DNA from: Ptychodera flava
Taxonomy: Eukaryota; Hemichordata; Enteropneusta; Ptychoderidae
NCBI RefSeq assembly: GCF_041260155.1
Contig: NC_091932.1
Coordinates: 12,519,441 to 12,583,440 of the forward strand
DNA length: 64,000 bases
Reading direction: 5' to 3'
This document shows, one piece after another, positions 14,570 to 25,742 of this stretch; the stretch's first letter is position 1; each line of letters opens with the position of its first letter. The notes under the pieces were generated by a model. It was not told the origin of the DNA, made no database searches, and worked only from the letters and a program-made list of their open reading frames with translations. Position numbers and translations under genes: made by a program.

Positions 14570-15080
14570 AGAGTTGTGCATGAGAAGTGGAAGTCAAGCA
14601 CATATTGTGATCGATGCTTTCATCTGCAAAATAGTGGTCCATCAATGCTTGGGAATTTGAACAGACCTGAAAAAATAACCCAGCGGTGAACAGAATGGCT
14701 GGCTGGGGCTATTGAATTGTGAGGCACCCCACCATTGATTGGCCCATTCTTCATTGCTTTTCATAGGCAGCCCAAGACACTTGGCCGCCTTCCTAGCAGG
14801 CCTGTGGCTCCGTGTAGAAGACAACACATGACGGGGAGACTACAGGCAAAATGAAGGAGGCCCACCCAAGCATGGTTGAATAATCTCGGCAGGGGTTGTT
14901 TATCGCCCCAGAAAACGCAGCAGGGACTAGAAGTCGCATTACACTGCCAGCTCCACTGGTGCACGAACACTGGCCATCGGTATCTCTGAGAATTGTCACC
15001 CATCCCCTCATCAAGAAAGCTACACACGGAAGATGCTCGCTGCCCTATCACTTTAGATTGGAGTTATCAAAATTATAACT
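14570..15080. other. GC-richer non-coding island
   Basis: This stretch of about 500 bp is visibly richer in G and C than its AT-rich surroundings and free of simple repeats. Overlapping frames stay open on both strands but show no recognisable domain, and no convincing splice sites bound them. Candidate roles are a conserved regulatory element or an unrecognised exon. Cross-species conservation would decide. Confidence 0.3.
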
Positions 15081-16998
15081 CCCCTCTGCCTTCGCGATTG
15101 CCATCAAAGTTCACCCCATTTTGATTCTACAAGAACACTTGAAATCTCTCCACCTGAGTCAATTCTCGCTTACACCATTAGTCATTGCACTAACAGTTAG
15201 TTATGTGCTTTCCCATCTATTACTTCACTTTCACTCAAGTGAATTTTCACGCCGCTCATGTTAATTATAATTCACTTTTCTTCAGACAATCTTTTCACTG
15301 ATACACGTTCAATATAAACCAATAAACCAAACATCATTAATGCTAGAATTTCACATTAACAGATCCTAAGTGCTGGTTATTTTATTTGGCCTAACAAAAT
15401 CTATCTGGTACATGTATGACTCAAGGTACTATGTTGTGCATTAAATTTAATTTCCTTCAATTCCTCCACCCCCCCCCCCCCTCCCCAACCACCACAATCT
15501 TGGGCCATCTTTTGTTATAATTGCCACTACCACAATTTACACCACATGTCTGTCCAACCTGTCTAGCTTCAAAGCCACAACAAAATAATCGTTCTTGTCA
15601 GGATTTTCTGTTAAAACTGTTTGGAGAAATACCACTTTTTGAACAGGCATGTGTAGCCTCACTGTATGCCTAACAATTGTTAATGGGGGCTGCAATCCAA
15701 TCAGTTTTATTTTGACATCCCATTTGCCAAATACCTAGCAAATTACATTCCAAAGGGACCCTTAAACCCGACATACTGAAAAGGAAAACAAAGCAGATAT
15801 TCAAAAGACACTATCTTCCAGTGCTATCTGTCTTGTATATCGCCATTGATGGGGTGGAAAAGTCATGACTCTGACGGAGAAGATGATTTACTCTGTCGCC
15901 AAAAGTCTATAAAAAATTATTCATGAACTCCCTAGCTGGTGTTCTGACGAGAAGAGAACAAAGCTCCTTGCATATCGGAGAATTACGGCTGTAGAAAAGA
16001 AAGAGAGAGCTTCTTGGGGATGTAGAGAATCTTCCTGCACTGAACTGTGCAGAGTGTCGAAAGCGTTATTTTGCATAAGCAGAGGGTATCACAATCCACG
16101 GCTTTTCCATTACAGATCACAGTGTGAAGAGCATGTGAAATTCTTAAGTAATATCGTACAGGGTGGGGGAAAAAAAATACTCTGTGTGAATCACTGATGC
16201 TACCACAGAATGTGTAAATCAAACCGTTTGATGCATAAATGCATTTTGAATTCTAAATCATGGCAAGACTGCTTGGGAGTAGCCCTTCTTGAACTCCGCA
16301 TCTTAATGTCCTTGAAGCTGCAGTCATTTATATAGCTCTTGTCACGCATGCATCTTTAATTTTCAATATTTCTCTTTCTATTCATAATTTTCTCAAGGCG
16401 TATTACAGCAAGTACCAATATCACTTGGTGCAGAATGGTGTGTGTGTGTGGTTTTCGCAGAAATGAAACTGTCATGTGCCTGCTTCAGCTACATTAATTT
16501 AACCTAATTTGTTATATAGATAAGAGCAGCTGTCTACATTTTATCAAATTTCCTCCACTTTATGAATTTGTGATGATTGAGAGAAGAGAGGAGATGAATT
16601 GGCTCCATTGTGTCTGTATCCTTCCATACGCTTGCAAAACAAAACCACATGAACCTGCAAAATATCATCCTGGGCAAGTTCTATATCATTTTAACACTAC
16701 CAAAATCCTCTGGCCTCCCACATTGTGTTTCTGAAAGCTCTTCCAAATAGTCTAAATTCCCCTTTCCAGCTTTTGGTCTAAACTAGTAATGATATTTCCT
16801 ATCCGAGAATTCATCTACCCTCTTCAGATATTTTTGCAACAATACGTTCACTCAGTGCAACTGAAAATTATCTTTTTGTTGTAAATGCTAGGTCAATACA
16901 GAACTTACCATACCATATGAAACATCATTTTCTCTGCTTGATTATCTATCATTAGGAATACTTCATACTAAATTGTTGCTCCTAAAGGACACAAACAT

Positions 16999-17002
<4 letters not shown>

Positions 17003-17067
<65 letters not shown>

Positions 17068-17194
17068 ATATAAACAAGCATACATTATACACAAGCATCG
17101 TATATATATATGTATGTATATAAACAAGCATACATTATACACATGCATCATATATATATATATATACATATATATATACATGTATGTATATATG

Positions 17195-17240
<46 letters not shown>

Positions 17241-17270
17241 CAAGCATACATTATACGCATGCATCACATC
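17003..17270. repeat. Compound AT/GT microsatellite with three copies of a longer unit
   Basis: An (AT)n tract (17003-17071), mixed AT/GTAT tracts and a (GT)n tract (17209-17237) alternate with three copies of a non-simple unit. The unit begins AAACAAGCATACATTATAC and starts at 17072, 17122 and 17238. Each copy continues with a variant of ACATGCATCA. The array is a minisatellite whose spacers are microsatellites. Long frames through it are artefacts. Confidence 0.85.
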
Positions 17271-17559
17271 ATATTTTACAATCACAGTGGATGCCCACCT
17301 TCATAAATGCCCCTACTACCCCTCCCCCACCCCCCACCCCAGTACTAAATATGTTTGGGATGGAACATGAGGAAATGTCACCCGTAAGTCATACGACTTT
17401 ATTAGCTACCAAACACACCACTTCCTTGAACTAAATCACAACTCTCTCATTGCATAGTAATATTTCCCTACTCGATGGTCCCAATGCAGCATTTCGGAAG
17501 CTGTGCTACCACACTACGGTTCTTCTTCACTCATAAAAACAAATCATAATTTTTGAGTA

Positions 17560-18560
17560 GGGAAGTACATGTACGAAGCGAGGTTCGTCGTGATCGAATT
17601 TTTCGTGGTCTCTCTTAGCGACCCTACAACCCTCTTTGAACGGCGTCGTGGGGTTACACTGTACATGTATCTGGCTGCCTGTTTTCGGGGAAGTACCGAG
17701 CTTGAGTCACACTATATTACGAGTCCTACGACAGGAAGAGGAAGCGCTAGCGACCGAGTCTCGACAAAACCCCGTGTAAACAAGTTTCTTCATAAAACCA
17801 TCGGGTATACATACTGTAATATAGGGTAAAGGGACCGTGTTTTCGTTTATCCACTCAACCCAATAAATGTTAGAGTTTGCTAACCACTTGTCCTTTTCTA
17901 ACTCATGCTTTTGGTGGTTTATATTCTTTTTAGAAAGGAGGGAGCGTAAACAGTGCCCTTACGTGTGTTATATATTTGACTACCTACTGACCGTACAACA
18001 CCGTGCGCGATCGCGATCAGCAACTGATGAAACGCAGGCCTTTCACGATGAGGAATGCGTCCGTCTCGATTAGAACTTGACAGTTCTCAGTTGTACACAA
18101 GGCGAATGGCCACGATCGAGAATCTACGAGTGTACGAAGGATATATCCTCTACAACTGGACATAAAGCTCCGTGCCCGATAACGAGAACCCTCCTGCAGT
18201 AGTAGGCAACGTGATCTCGCTGAACATAGCACAGCGACAATGCAAAGATTGTGGTTGGAAAGGCCACAGTGCAGATTAGCGGCCATGTACATAATGTACA
18301 CAACTTCAATAATAAAGTTTTTGACTGTCGTGACGGCGTTGTTCATCAGTAGCGGAGTATACAACTTTAACACTCACCTGCCGAAGATGCTTTGGCGCTG
18401 TTTAATATTCCCTGTGACTATAGCAATCAGGCGATTCAAGAACGACGTAGAAGTGCGCACAGTTCCACGTAAACTTCACATGCACTCGTGATTTCCGTGG
18501 TACTGTTCAGTCCACCGATTCAACATGGCGTTACAACACTCAGATAATTACGCCCATATT
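17560..18560. promoter_or_regulatory. CpG-rich candidate bidirectional promoter region upstream of RPS12
   Basis: CpG dinucleotides become frequent from about 17.57 kb and stay so to about 18.5 kb, unlike the AT-rich DNA to the left. A YY1-like site, CAACATGGCG (18521-18530), lies about 340 bp upstream of the likely RPS12 start. A strong minus-strand splice donor (CAG|GTGAGTG, exon edge 18378) suggests a divergent transcript. Promoter activity is inferred from composition and motifs only. Confidence 0.4.
18378..18540 (-). ncRNA. Candidate first exon of a divergent minus-strand transcript
   Basis: Read on the minus strand, the segment ends in the consensus donor CAG followed by GTGAGTG. It lies in CpG-rich DNA about 330-490 bp from the RPS12 start and points away from it. 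A minus-strand ATG just inside the YY1-like site opens only a short frame, so the exon would be untranslated or non-coding. The 5' end is arbitrary and no downstream exon was identified. Confidence 0.25.
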
Positions 18561-18864
18561 TGGGAAGGTCATGAATACCAATTAGGCAGGAACTACACTT
18601 ACCAAAAGTGGCGGGAGTCTATTTGATAAAGGAAAAGGCGTACATGAATTAAGCCCTGTTTCAAGAATCAGAGCAAAGGATAGTGAAAAATTATATTTTA
18701 TGGGTTTGCTAGGGTAATGAAGGTAGTTGTGCATGCACAGCGGTGACGAATTCGCATGAATTCAACATGACTTATGTTGCATCCCCTATTAAAAGACCTA
18801 TAACCCCTATTTAAAAAATCAATGACTTCTGATTTACCAGAATGCAGTTCGAGCAGCCATATTG

Positions 18865-18902
18865 CTTCCTTTCCTAACCTGTGTGTTTTGAGGGTGATCA
18901 AT
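18865..18902 (+). other. RPS12: Probable non-coding exon 1 of RPS12 with TOP motif
   Basis: The start codon exon is preceded by what looks like a complete splice acceptor: an ACTAAT branch-like sequence near 18988, a pyrimidine tract and TAG at 19031-19033. This implies an upstream non-coding exon. The best candidate starts at C18865 with CTTCCTTTCC, a terminal oligopyrimidine (TOP) tract as expected for ribosomal protein mRNAs. It ends at 18902 before GTAAGTG. Vertebrate RPS12 also has a short non-coding first exon. The intron would be 131 bp (18903-19033). Confidence 0.55.
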
Positions 18903-19033
18903 GTAAGTGAAGGCGTCCGCAAAAATCAGTCGCATCTTTGCCCCAAATTACAAATTAGTGTCTCTTAAACACGACAAGATTTAAGTATGATAACTTTAGA
19001 CTAATTATGTCTGTTTTTTGCTTTCATTTATAG

Positions 19034-19070
19034 CGAGGACGTCCGCTTTTAACATGTCTGACGCGGAAGG
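19034..19070 (+). CDS. RPS12: RPS12 exon 2 (start codon exon)
   Basis: The exon begins after the acceptor at 19033, has a 20-base leader and codes from 19054. It encodes MSDAE plus two bases of the next codon, and the donor GTAAGTC follows directly. Confidence 0.9.
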
Positions 19071-22000
19071 GTAAGTCAGTATGTATGTGTTGAATAAATA
19101 AAAACCTGCGTTAGCCGACAGTCGCTCTCCGGTGCAGAATTTTGAGATACGGTCCGAAAATGCGTATCGTGACAGTTCGGACTCGATGCGACGTTCCGAC
19201 TCTGTCATACACATTATTCATGTAGTGCGATATACGAGGTCATAGCATCCCCGTAGGCGCTACCTGGATCCGTGAGGACGTCTGACGCCGTGCCAATAAA
19301 GTCTGTCTGCTATTGATGAAAGTGACTGAACTTCCGTGGCGCCAGATACATTCTCATTCAGGAGAGGAGAGGCAGTTAGAGTGATGTTTTGAATACCTAC
19401 AAACCCTCATGGTAGCCACAGATTGTTTCAAAAATAATAGTTTACACCCTTCTAAATATCCTACAATTACACGTGTATCGATTATTGGGCGCAATACCTA
19501 AAAAATAGCGCCCTCATGACACTGGCTGGCATCAGGCCCCGACTTCCGCAAGCCGTGCTGTTATCAATATTTCACCAGGACAAAGTTCAAGTAATTTTCA
19601 CCGTATGAACTTTGAGTAATAGCTGTCACATAATTATAGTCATACAGAACTATCGATTACAAATATCTAGCATAACATTACTGAAATTTATTTTGAATTT
19701 GAATGTTTGCCATACTAGATTACTAGTATTTAAAGTTCCGAAAAGTTTTTTAACTACATTCGATAAAAGAGGCTTATTTTCTCAGAAATAACCATCTGCA
19801 GGGATGAGCCTATACTTAAATGCCTGGCAAAAGTTGATATTACCTTGGTAATGAAGTACTTTACCCCAAGACAAAACTTCAGCGCCCTTCTCAATCCCAG
19901 GTTCTCGCATTAGCGAATATGTCACTAGCCCATTAACAGTTTGTCATTCTTTTGTTTTCCATTGAATATCTCATCAAGTAAATAATATTTATATTAGGTA
20001 AATCTGATAATTGAAGGGGGCTTTAAGGAGGCAGAAGGAAATTTATATAGTATATAGATGACCAGGGAGATAATGCTATAATCAAAATTTGACAGAGTGT
20101 AGGAAATTCCATACTATTATGACAGGGAAATAAAATCCATGTTTGTGTAACATAGCTTCTAATCACTTATATTTTGTGTGGATCTTCTCAGAGATGACAC
20201 ACCCGTTGCGGCCGTTGGGGGTCCTATGTCCATTGAAGACGCATTGCAGAAAGTGTTGAAGACATCACTGGTCCATAATGGTTTAGCAAGGGGTCTGCAC
20301 GAAGCAGCCAAGGCTCTTGACAAGTAAGTCAATACTGTCTGCTCACCACTCAGTTACAGCTTTTACCTGCCTCAGAAGGGTGATGTGTTGACAGTTAAAG
20401 ACTCTACGGGGAAATGGTGTTTTAGAATGCAGACACACAATAATTTAGGGTGGCTAGTGACTGGCATACCTATGGTTCAGTAAGCTCACCTTTGTTCAAA
20501 GCAACCTGTAGCATTTTGAAGTTTTGTGTTGAATGAAATCGATGGTGGGGGGGAAGGGGAGGGCAGGGCAGGGGAGGTTGCAGCTGAATTTTATCGTTTT
20601 CAACTAAGCATTATCCAGGTGTTCCGTTAAACATCTCTTCATGTCTCTGACACTTATTTACACGCCTGTTCCATTGTAGCAGATGCACAGGGCATGTGCC
20701 ATCATAGTCTAGAGAAACCTTTGGCAAAGTAGACATAAATTATAGTTGTTTGCCCTGTGGCAATTTCACACCTGTTTCTTTGACATATCACAGTTCAGGC
20801 ATTCCCTGTCTGTAACAGACATAAGTCAGAGTTGATTGATTTTGTGCAGAGCCTCTTTCATTTGTTTGTTTGTTCTATCCATTCATTCTCAGACGTCAAG
20901 CACATTTATGTGTTCTGGCTAACAACTGCGATGAGCCGATGTACGTCAAACTGGTTGAAGCACTCTGTACAGAACATAACATTAACCTACTCAAGGTAAG
21001 AAATCATACTGTTCCCCTCTCCTCATTTTGCATAACTTGGGATAACCCTTCTTTATTGTCATATCTATTTTTGTGTTCCTGGCAAACAGTACAACTCACA
21101 ATGAAGATCAACACATACAAATTCCAAAGGGAGGTGGTTGTTGAAAATGCACTCAAGGGTCATATGAGACCCAAATGACCGATGTGAACACTGTGTTCAG
21201 AGTAAATTGTCTATTGATCATGTCGAAAAATTTTTGTCAAAATGATCATGATGAAATTTGAATTTTGTGGGTATGTTGACATGATACAGCGTGATAGCAT
21301 GACTGAAATACAGTGTTTGTAAACAACAAAAGTTAGGCAGCCAGAGTTCCCACAGCCACCTCCCTCTAAATATTCACGCCACTTTTGTCCTGAGTCCTTG
21401 ATTACTTTTCGAACTACATTGCAATTTTCTGAGATAAGCTGTAACAAAAACACGAGAGCCAGCGGAGATGTGAAGAAGGGAGTTGTATCAAGTTCTCTAC
21501 AAAAATACAGCCTGTAGGAGCAAAATACAAGGTGTATTCGCCTGTTACATTGAATTGAGTTCAAGGATATAAGAAAATACAGTGGGTTTCAATTCGGTGC
21601 CGCAATAGTTTCAGCTTCAGCAAACATTTTCTTACTTTCAGCTCTAAATGTTTCTAAAAACTGCTATGTTTTGGATCAAGTGCAATCAACTGTTCAGCTG
21701 TTGGTCCAGACACAGTTGCCCCATGTTTGTTTACTGTAATCAATGAGTGAGCAACTTTGAAATGTGTAGTGATAACCAAGCTAATCATTTGTGTTGTACA
21801 TACAATGTGACTGTGTCATATACAAAGTTGTGGAATTGAGTTGAAACCCACTGTAGAGATTTTTATGCTCTCTCTCACTATGAAGCAGGGATGTAGAAAC
21901 TTTGGTTACAGGTAGCAAAAATAAAAGTACAGGGGGTTACAATTAGTGTATGTGCACATAAAGATGGTGCAAAATGTCCTGATTTTTAACTTAAACTAAA

Positions 22001-25000
22001 TTTTGACAGCGGGTTGTTTTTGCCAGCTGCTGGCTATTTTTCTACATCCCTGTGAAGAAAAAGTATTGAATTGACGGTGTCTAGGACACACATTTTTGAA
22101 ACTATTTGAACTTGTGTTCTTCTTCAGGTTGATGACAATAAGAAGCTTGGGGAGTGGTCTGGTCTGTGTAAGATTGACCGTGAAGGCAAGGCCAGGAAAG
22201 TCGTTGCCTGTAGTTGTGTTGTTGTGAAGGTAAAAGTTAATAACTTGTCTAGTCTCTATTGGCTGCCAACCTCCCCTTTGATTGTGTCTAAGTTACCCTC
22301 AGTATGCCAAGGCTGTCAGAAATTCTACTGCAGTAGCTAGTCCTAGTGTCTTTATTTTCAGTACTAGCAAAAAGAACCCAAAAATAGTCCACCCTTACTG
22401 TTGTTCTCTAACACTACAACTTTTGAAAATGCACATCATTGGTAGGCTGTCAGAAAATGATGTGAAACTGTCACTCTTTTTCATGTCCCATGAACTCAGT
22501 TTGAAAGCTGAACATCAAAATTTCAGAATTCCATGAAAATATATGATCTATGTGACTAGCTAATACTGATAAGGTGAATGGCCAGCTACCCTTTGTGCCA
22601 TCAAACCAGAGGAATTTATTTTAAAGTCTATCAAACAAATGTGAGCAAAGTTGAGACCAACTATTATTGAGATTTCAATTAGAGACAAGCTTCAGGTAAT
22701 GAGAATATTTTAATAAGATGTTACACTCACAGTAAGTGGTTTTAACAGTAAGATTGTCAGATTGGTCGAGGAAGAGATATAAAAACACAAATTGAGAGTT
22801 TAACTAGGAGTGTTACTGTGCTAAAAGGTAAACCATGATTGTAAAGAATGGCAGCAATTCTGATGGAATTTCATTGTTTGTTATTGCATGCGTGAAAGCA
22901 AGCATTCTCCCCAGACTGTAAATATCAATTTTCATTTTTCATGCAAAGACTACATGCTTGGTTAAGATCGTTTAACCCTTATACTGCCAACTTCACGTGG
23001 GTCATCATGTCAAGTTGGTAGAAACCAGTGAAGCGCAACACATGCCATATGTTGCATGTTAACAAGACTTGAATATTTCAAGGGTTTAGAAAACACTGAC
23101 ATTGCACACATTAATTTTACTGACTTAACAGGCTATGACATACTGTCTCAAGTAGGTGAAAATATGTATATTTGTTGGCTCAATACTGCTATTTTCTGAC
23201 TTGGCTGATGGGCAAGTGATAGGCACAAAGCTTCTCAGATGATCAGTGTACATGTGAAATTTATCTTCTTTGTGAATCTAGTCACTTCCACAATAACAGA
23301 ATCATATATTTTGTCAGTGTTCTAGAATGGCGCGTGACAAAAAGCTCTGAACAGTAAGACTTCCTGTTCTTGGTTGAGTATTGTATGTTTGTTTCACATG
23401 CTTGAGGGAGCAATGCTAGAGTATGTGTAAGCTGCATAAAATGCCTTGGTTAAGCCGTCAATTTAAAAGCAAGCTTTTTGCGGTTCACGGGCAGTTCCTG
23501 AGTTTTTCTGCCCTGCTGTACTCTGAATCCAAGATCCGAGGAATCCCCAGAGGAGGGCTTGCAGATCCTCCCGCAGTGCAAGGCCAGCATGAACGACGAA
23601 ATCGTGGCTCCAGCAACTCTGCCGAGCGACTCACCTCGGGGATTTCCTGCGGCAAGGCAGACGAATGCTGATGCAGGAGTAGGGCAGACCTGTGGTTATT
23701 TTACCCATCTCTCTTGGGCTCTCCCCGACCAGCTCGACTCCTCCAACAGGAAGCCCACTCGCTGTAATCATTCAGTCCTAAAGAAGTGCAGGAAGTAAAC
23801 TTGGTCACTTCTTGATAGAGTATTCATGCTCTGTTTCAGTGTGCTTGTTACATCATAAGTGACTGATGGGCCTCTTCTAGGAAATTTCTAGACTGACTGA
23901 CCACATATTGTCCTTTCTATGATTCTGTAGGATAAATGTGTTTTGTATGAAGCTGTTGCTGTCCCACTGTTATTGCATTTCATGCGTGCTGAGTATGTTA
24001 CTTTAAAGTTCGAAATTTGCATTTTCTGTATACAAGGGGAAAGTAGATGAGCAATGTGGCCAGGCAAATGTTGCAAAAATCAGCAAAGTGTTCAGGCGTT
24101 ATGATTCCAGTATTGGCCATTACGGGCCAACTGCAAGTCATGCGTGATTATTGTTAGCTGCCCTTTGCTGTAATTACAAGGATATCCCGCGCTGTTTTCC
24201 ATGGTTTTAGCAATTCGAATATTGCAGTCTGTATCCTTGCTTCTGTATAGTTTCTGTTGTGCGATAGGTGTGTTGTATGAGAGGTTTTGTACTGACTAAC
24301 ATGTTTAGCTGTCACTCAGCAGACTTGAGGCTTTGCCTCTGTATGCAGGCCAGAATCTTATTAGAGCACATTACAAGAATAAGCACACAGTATGTGTAAA
24401 GATTAAGGATACAAAAAGCTTTCTGACGGGTTTGCACTATCAATAAGAGAGAATAAGGGGTATCCTCGTTGGTATATAAGTTACTTCTGTTTTCTATATC
24501 GTTTCTATTTTACACTTTTGATGAATTTGCAATGGAAACCCAACATGCCAGTGACTTGGGCTGTAAATGCTATTCAGCATTCTGGTTCAAATCCATAGTG
24601 TGTTAGAGGTAATCATGCAGTTTTTAACTGCAATGCTATTTCTAGTCGGAAACTTCAGAGAAAATCAATGAGGCATTGATTAAAGCTCTCTCGGATCAAA
24701 CAAGTACCACAGGGCCGATAGGAAAAGTAGACTCGCATTGTCCCGGCAGCCAAGTTTTGTCAATAAATGTCTTAGAATGAAACTCTGGTGATTTCAGTAC
24801 CGGTTTTAGTATCGAGTGACAAATGTTACCAAAAACACATGTTCTGAAAAAAAAGTAGTGTGTAAAGTTACAGGCATTAGGATGCATAGCATGATATACA
24901 ACACATTTAAAAAGATACCATTATCAGTTCACATTTGACATTTCATTCTATTGATTCAGCTTTGCAAGGAGCCAGAGATACGCAAGAAGTCAAATTGCTG

Positions 25001-25613
25001 CTGGTGTGAAATTACTATATGAAAACTTTTTGCCTTGAAATTTTGCATTTCAATGTTCCTCACGCTTATAGTCATCGCTTGTCAAAGACCGAATTGAAAA
25101 AAAAAAATGAAAGGATTGCCCCAGCCTCCATGTATAGTGCAAGACAGAATGTGATCTCGTGGCAATGATACCCTTTACTTTGCTAGTGTATACAGTGTCG
25201 TATATACCAGCAAATAAGATGCAAAAAGGCACGTGATTGTCTATTGGTCCTTTCTGTTCCGCATTACCTTCTCAAAATCAAGCAACTGAGATACCGTTGA
25301 TCATACACCTGTGGCAATCTGAAATTTCCCATAGCAACCAGAAATTTTGTCATTTGTATCTTTCACTGTAACTGGCTTGGCATTGAAATCAAATTTCTGT
25401 CCTTTATCTCCCTAAACATTTTTCAAGGCTTGCCTCTCACATGCAACTTCTCTGATACTGCTTCATAGTCTCAGGTGGTGTCAGTCGCACAAGAGTTTGC
25501 CTCAATTCTCTGACAATAATCCTGGCTTTTTATCTCTCCATCTTTGACAGGATTTCGGCAAAGAGAGCGAGGCACTTGATGTCATCAACGAGTACTTCAA
25601 GTCCAAACGATAA
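19054..25613 (+). CDS. RPS12: 40S ribosomal protein S12 (eS12), spliced, five coding exons
   Basis: eS12 is a component of the small ribosomal subunit, located at the beak of the 40S head, with an L7Ae/L30e-type fold. Joining 19054-19070, 20192-20323, 20893-20995, 22128-22229 and 25551-25613 gives an unbroken frame of 138 residues; human RPS12 has 132. The family hallmarks are all present: [52 protein letters not shown] and CSCVVVKDFGKES. Only the first 17 or so residues are lineage-specific. The start ATG has A at -3. All introns are GT-AG, with phases 2, 2, 0 and 0. Intron 3 carries a mariner-like MITE, intron 2 a G-quadruplex candidate and intron 4 (3.3 kb) a GC-rich structured island. The gene is tail-to-tail with the MAM receptor. 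There is no sign of pseudogenisation. Confidence 0.97.
20192..20323 (+). CDS. RPS12: RPS12 exon 3 (residues 6-50)
   Basis: The acceptor is CTTCTCAG at 20191 and the donor is AA|GTAAGTC. It encodes the variable N-terminus and the first helix region, ending in EAAKALDK. It enters and leaves in phase 2. Confidence 0.95.
20546..20577 (+). other. G-quadruplex candidate in RPS12 intron 2
   Basis: Five runs of three or more G (20547-20553, 20556-20559, 20561-20563, 20566-20568 and 20571-20574) are separated by one or two bases on the sense strand. Both the non-template DNA and the pre-mRNA could fold into a stable quadruplex with very short loops. Confidence 0.6.
20893..20995 (+). CDS. RPS12: RPS12 exon 4 (residues 50-84)
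   Basis: The acceptor is ATTCTCAG and the donor is AAG|GTAAG. It encodes [20 protein letters not shown] and the following segment to INLLK, the most conserved part of the family. Confidence 0.97.
21581..21853. mobile_element. Tc1/mariner-like MITE in RPS12 intron 3 (273 bp)
   Basis: Inverted ends begin CAGTGGGTTTCAA on both sides and stay similar for about 15-20 bases. They are bounded by TA on each side (21579-21580 and 21854-21855). CAGT termini with TA target duplications are characteristic of Tc1/mariner elements. The interior has no coding capacity. Confidence 0.6.
22128..22229 (+). CDS. RPS12: RPS12 exon 5 (residues 85-118)
   Basis: The acceptor is TTCTTCAG and the donor is AAG|GTAAAAG. 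It encodes [20 protein letters not shown] through CSCVVVK and is phase 0 at both ends. Confidence 0.97.
23465..23790. other. GC-rich island with long-range complementarity in RPS12 intron 4
   Basis: This block of about 300 bp is much richer in G and C than the rest of the intron. A small hairpin (GGGCAG ... CTGCCC, about 23488-23512) is followed by an interrupted stem in which CCGAGGAATCCCCAGAGG (about 23536-23553) pairs with a segment near 23634-23652. Because RPS12 introns host snoRNAs in vertebrates, a structured RNA is possible. I could not assign box H/ACA or C/D motifs. A relic of a transposed exon is the alternative. Confidence 0.3.
25551..25613 (+). CDS. RPS12: RPS12 exon 6 (residues 119-138 and stop)
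   Basis: The acceptor is TCTTTGACAG. It encodes [20 protein letters not shown] and TAA, the normal eS12 C-terminus. Confidence 0.97.
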   Translation, partial: DFGKESEALDVINEYFKSKR

Positions 25614-25736
25614 GCAGTTGGAATCCAAGTGTGTCAGACCGACAGTGACAACTTCTGCAACAATGAAGAAAAGAACATCAAGCAAAAAATGACATCTTCC
25701 ATGCAATGTAAACAATGTTGATGATTTTGTCACTGT

Positions 25737-25742
25737 ATTAAA
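25737..25742 (+). terminator. RPS12: RPS12 poly(A) signal AUUAAA
   Basis: ATTAAA lies 124 bases after the stop codon and is followed within about 20-50 bases by a GT/T-rich stretch (TTGTTGTTTG and TTTTTGTGTG). This suits cleavage near 25760. Confidence 0.7.

Larger units (their letters stand above)
1..18377. other. Long non-coding region upstream of RPS12
   Basis: No protein-coding gene can be supported in this stretch. Open frames on both strands are short, are not bounded by matched splice sites, and their translations resemble no family I know. The DNA is AT-rich with short C or G runs (for example near 7004, 9050, 13630 and 15470). It could be a large intron of a minus-strand gene starting near 18.5 kb, or intergenic regulatory DNA. 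Identified contents are listed separately: an old TTAA MITE at 747, hAT-like MITEs at 3679 and 9384, a hairpin insertion at 4515, a GC-richer island at 14.6-15.1 kb and a compound microsatellite at 17.0 kb. Confidence 0.6.

Noticed and set aside
16973..17370. Open frames rich in Ile/Tyr/Val across the AT/GT tract
   Set aside because: Pure translation of microsatellite DNA. The same holds for frames at 41311, 51933, 52655, 58301-58620 and 48689-49037.
21248..21306. Box C/D snoRNA candidate in RPS12 intron 3 (ATGATGA ... CTGA)
   Set aside because: Boxes are present but no terminal stem forms, and the C'/D' positions are weak. Not enough to call without a covariance-model hit.
22457..22511. Box C/D snoRNA candidate in RPS12 intron 4 (ATGATGT ... 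CTGA)
   Set aside because: Variant C box, no terminal stem and no recognisable guide match.
24583..24593. GGTTCAAATCC, a tRNA B-box-like sequence
   Set aside because: No A box at the right distance and no cloverleaf; a chance match.
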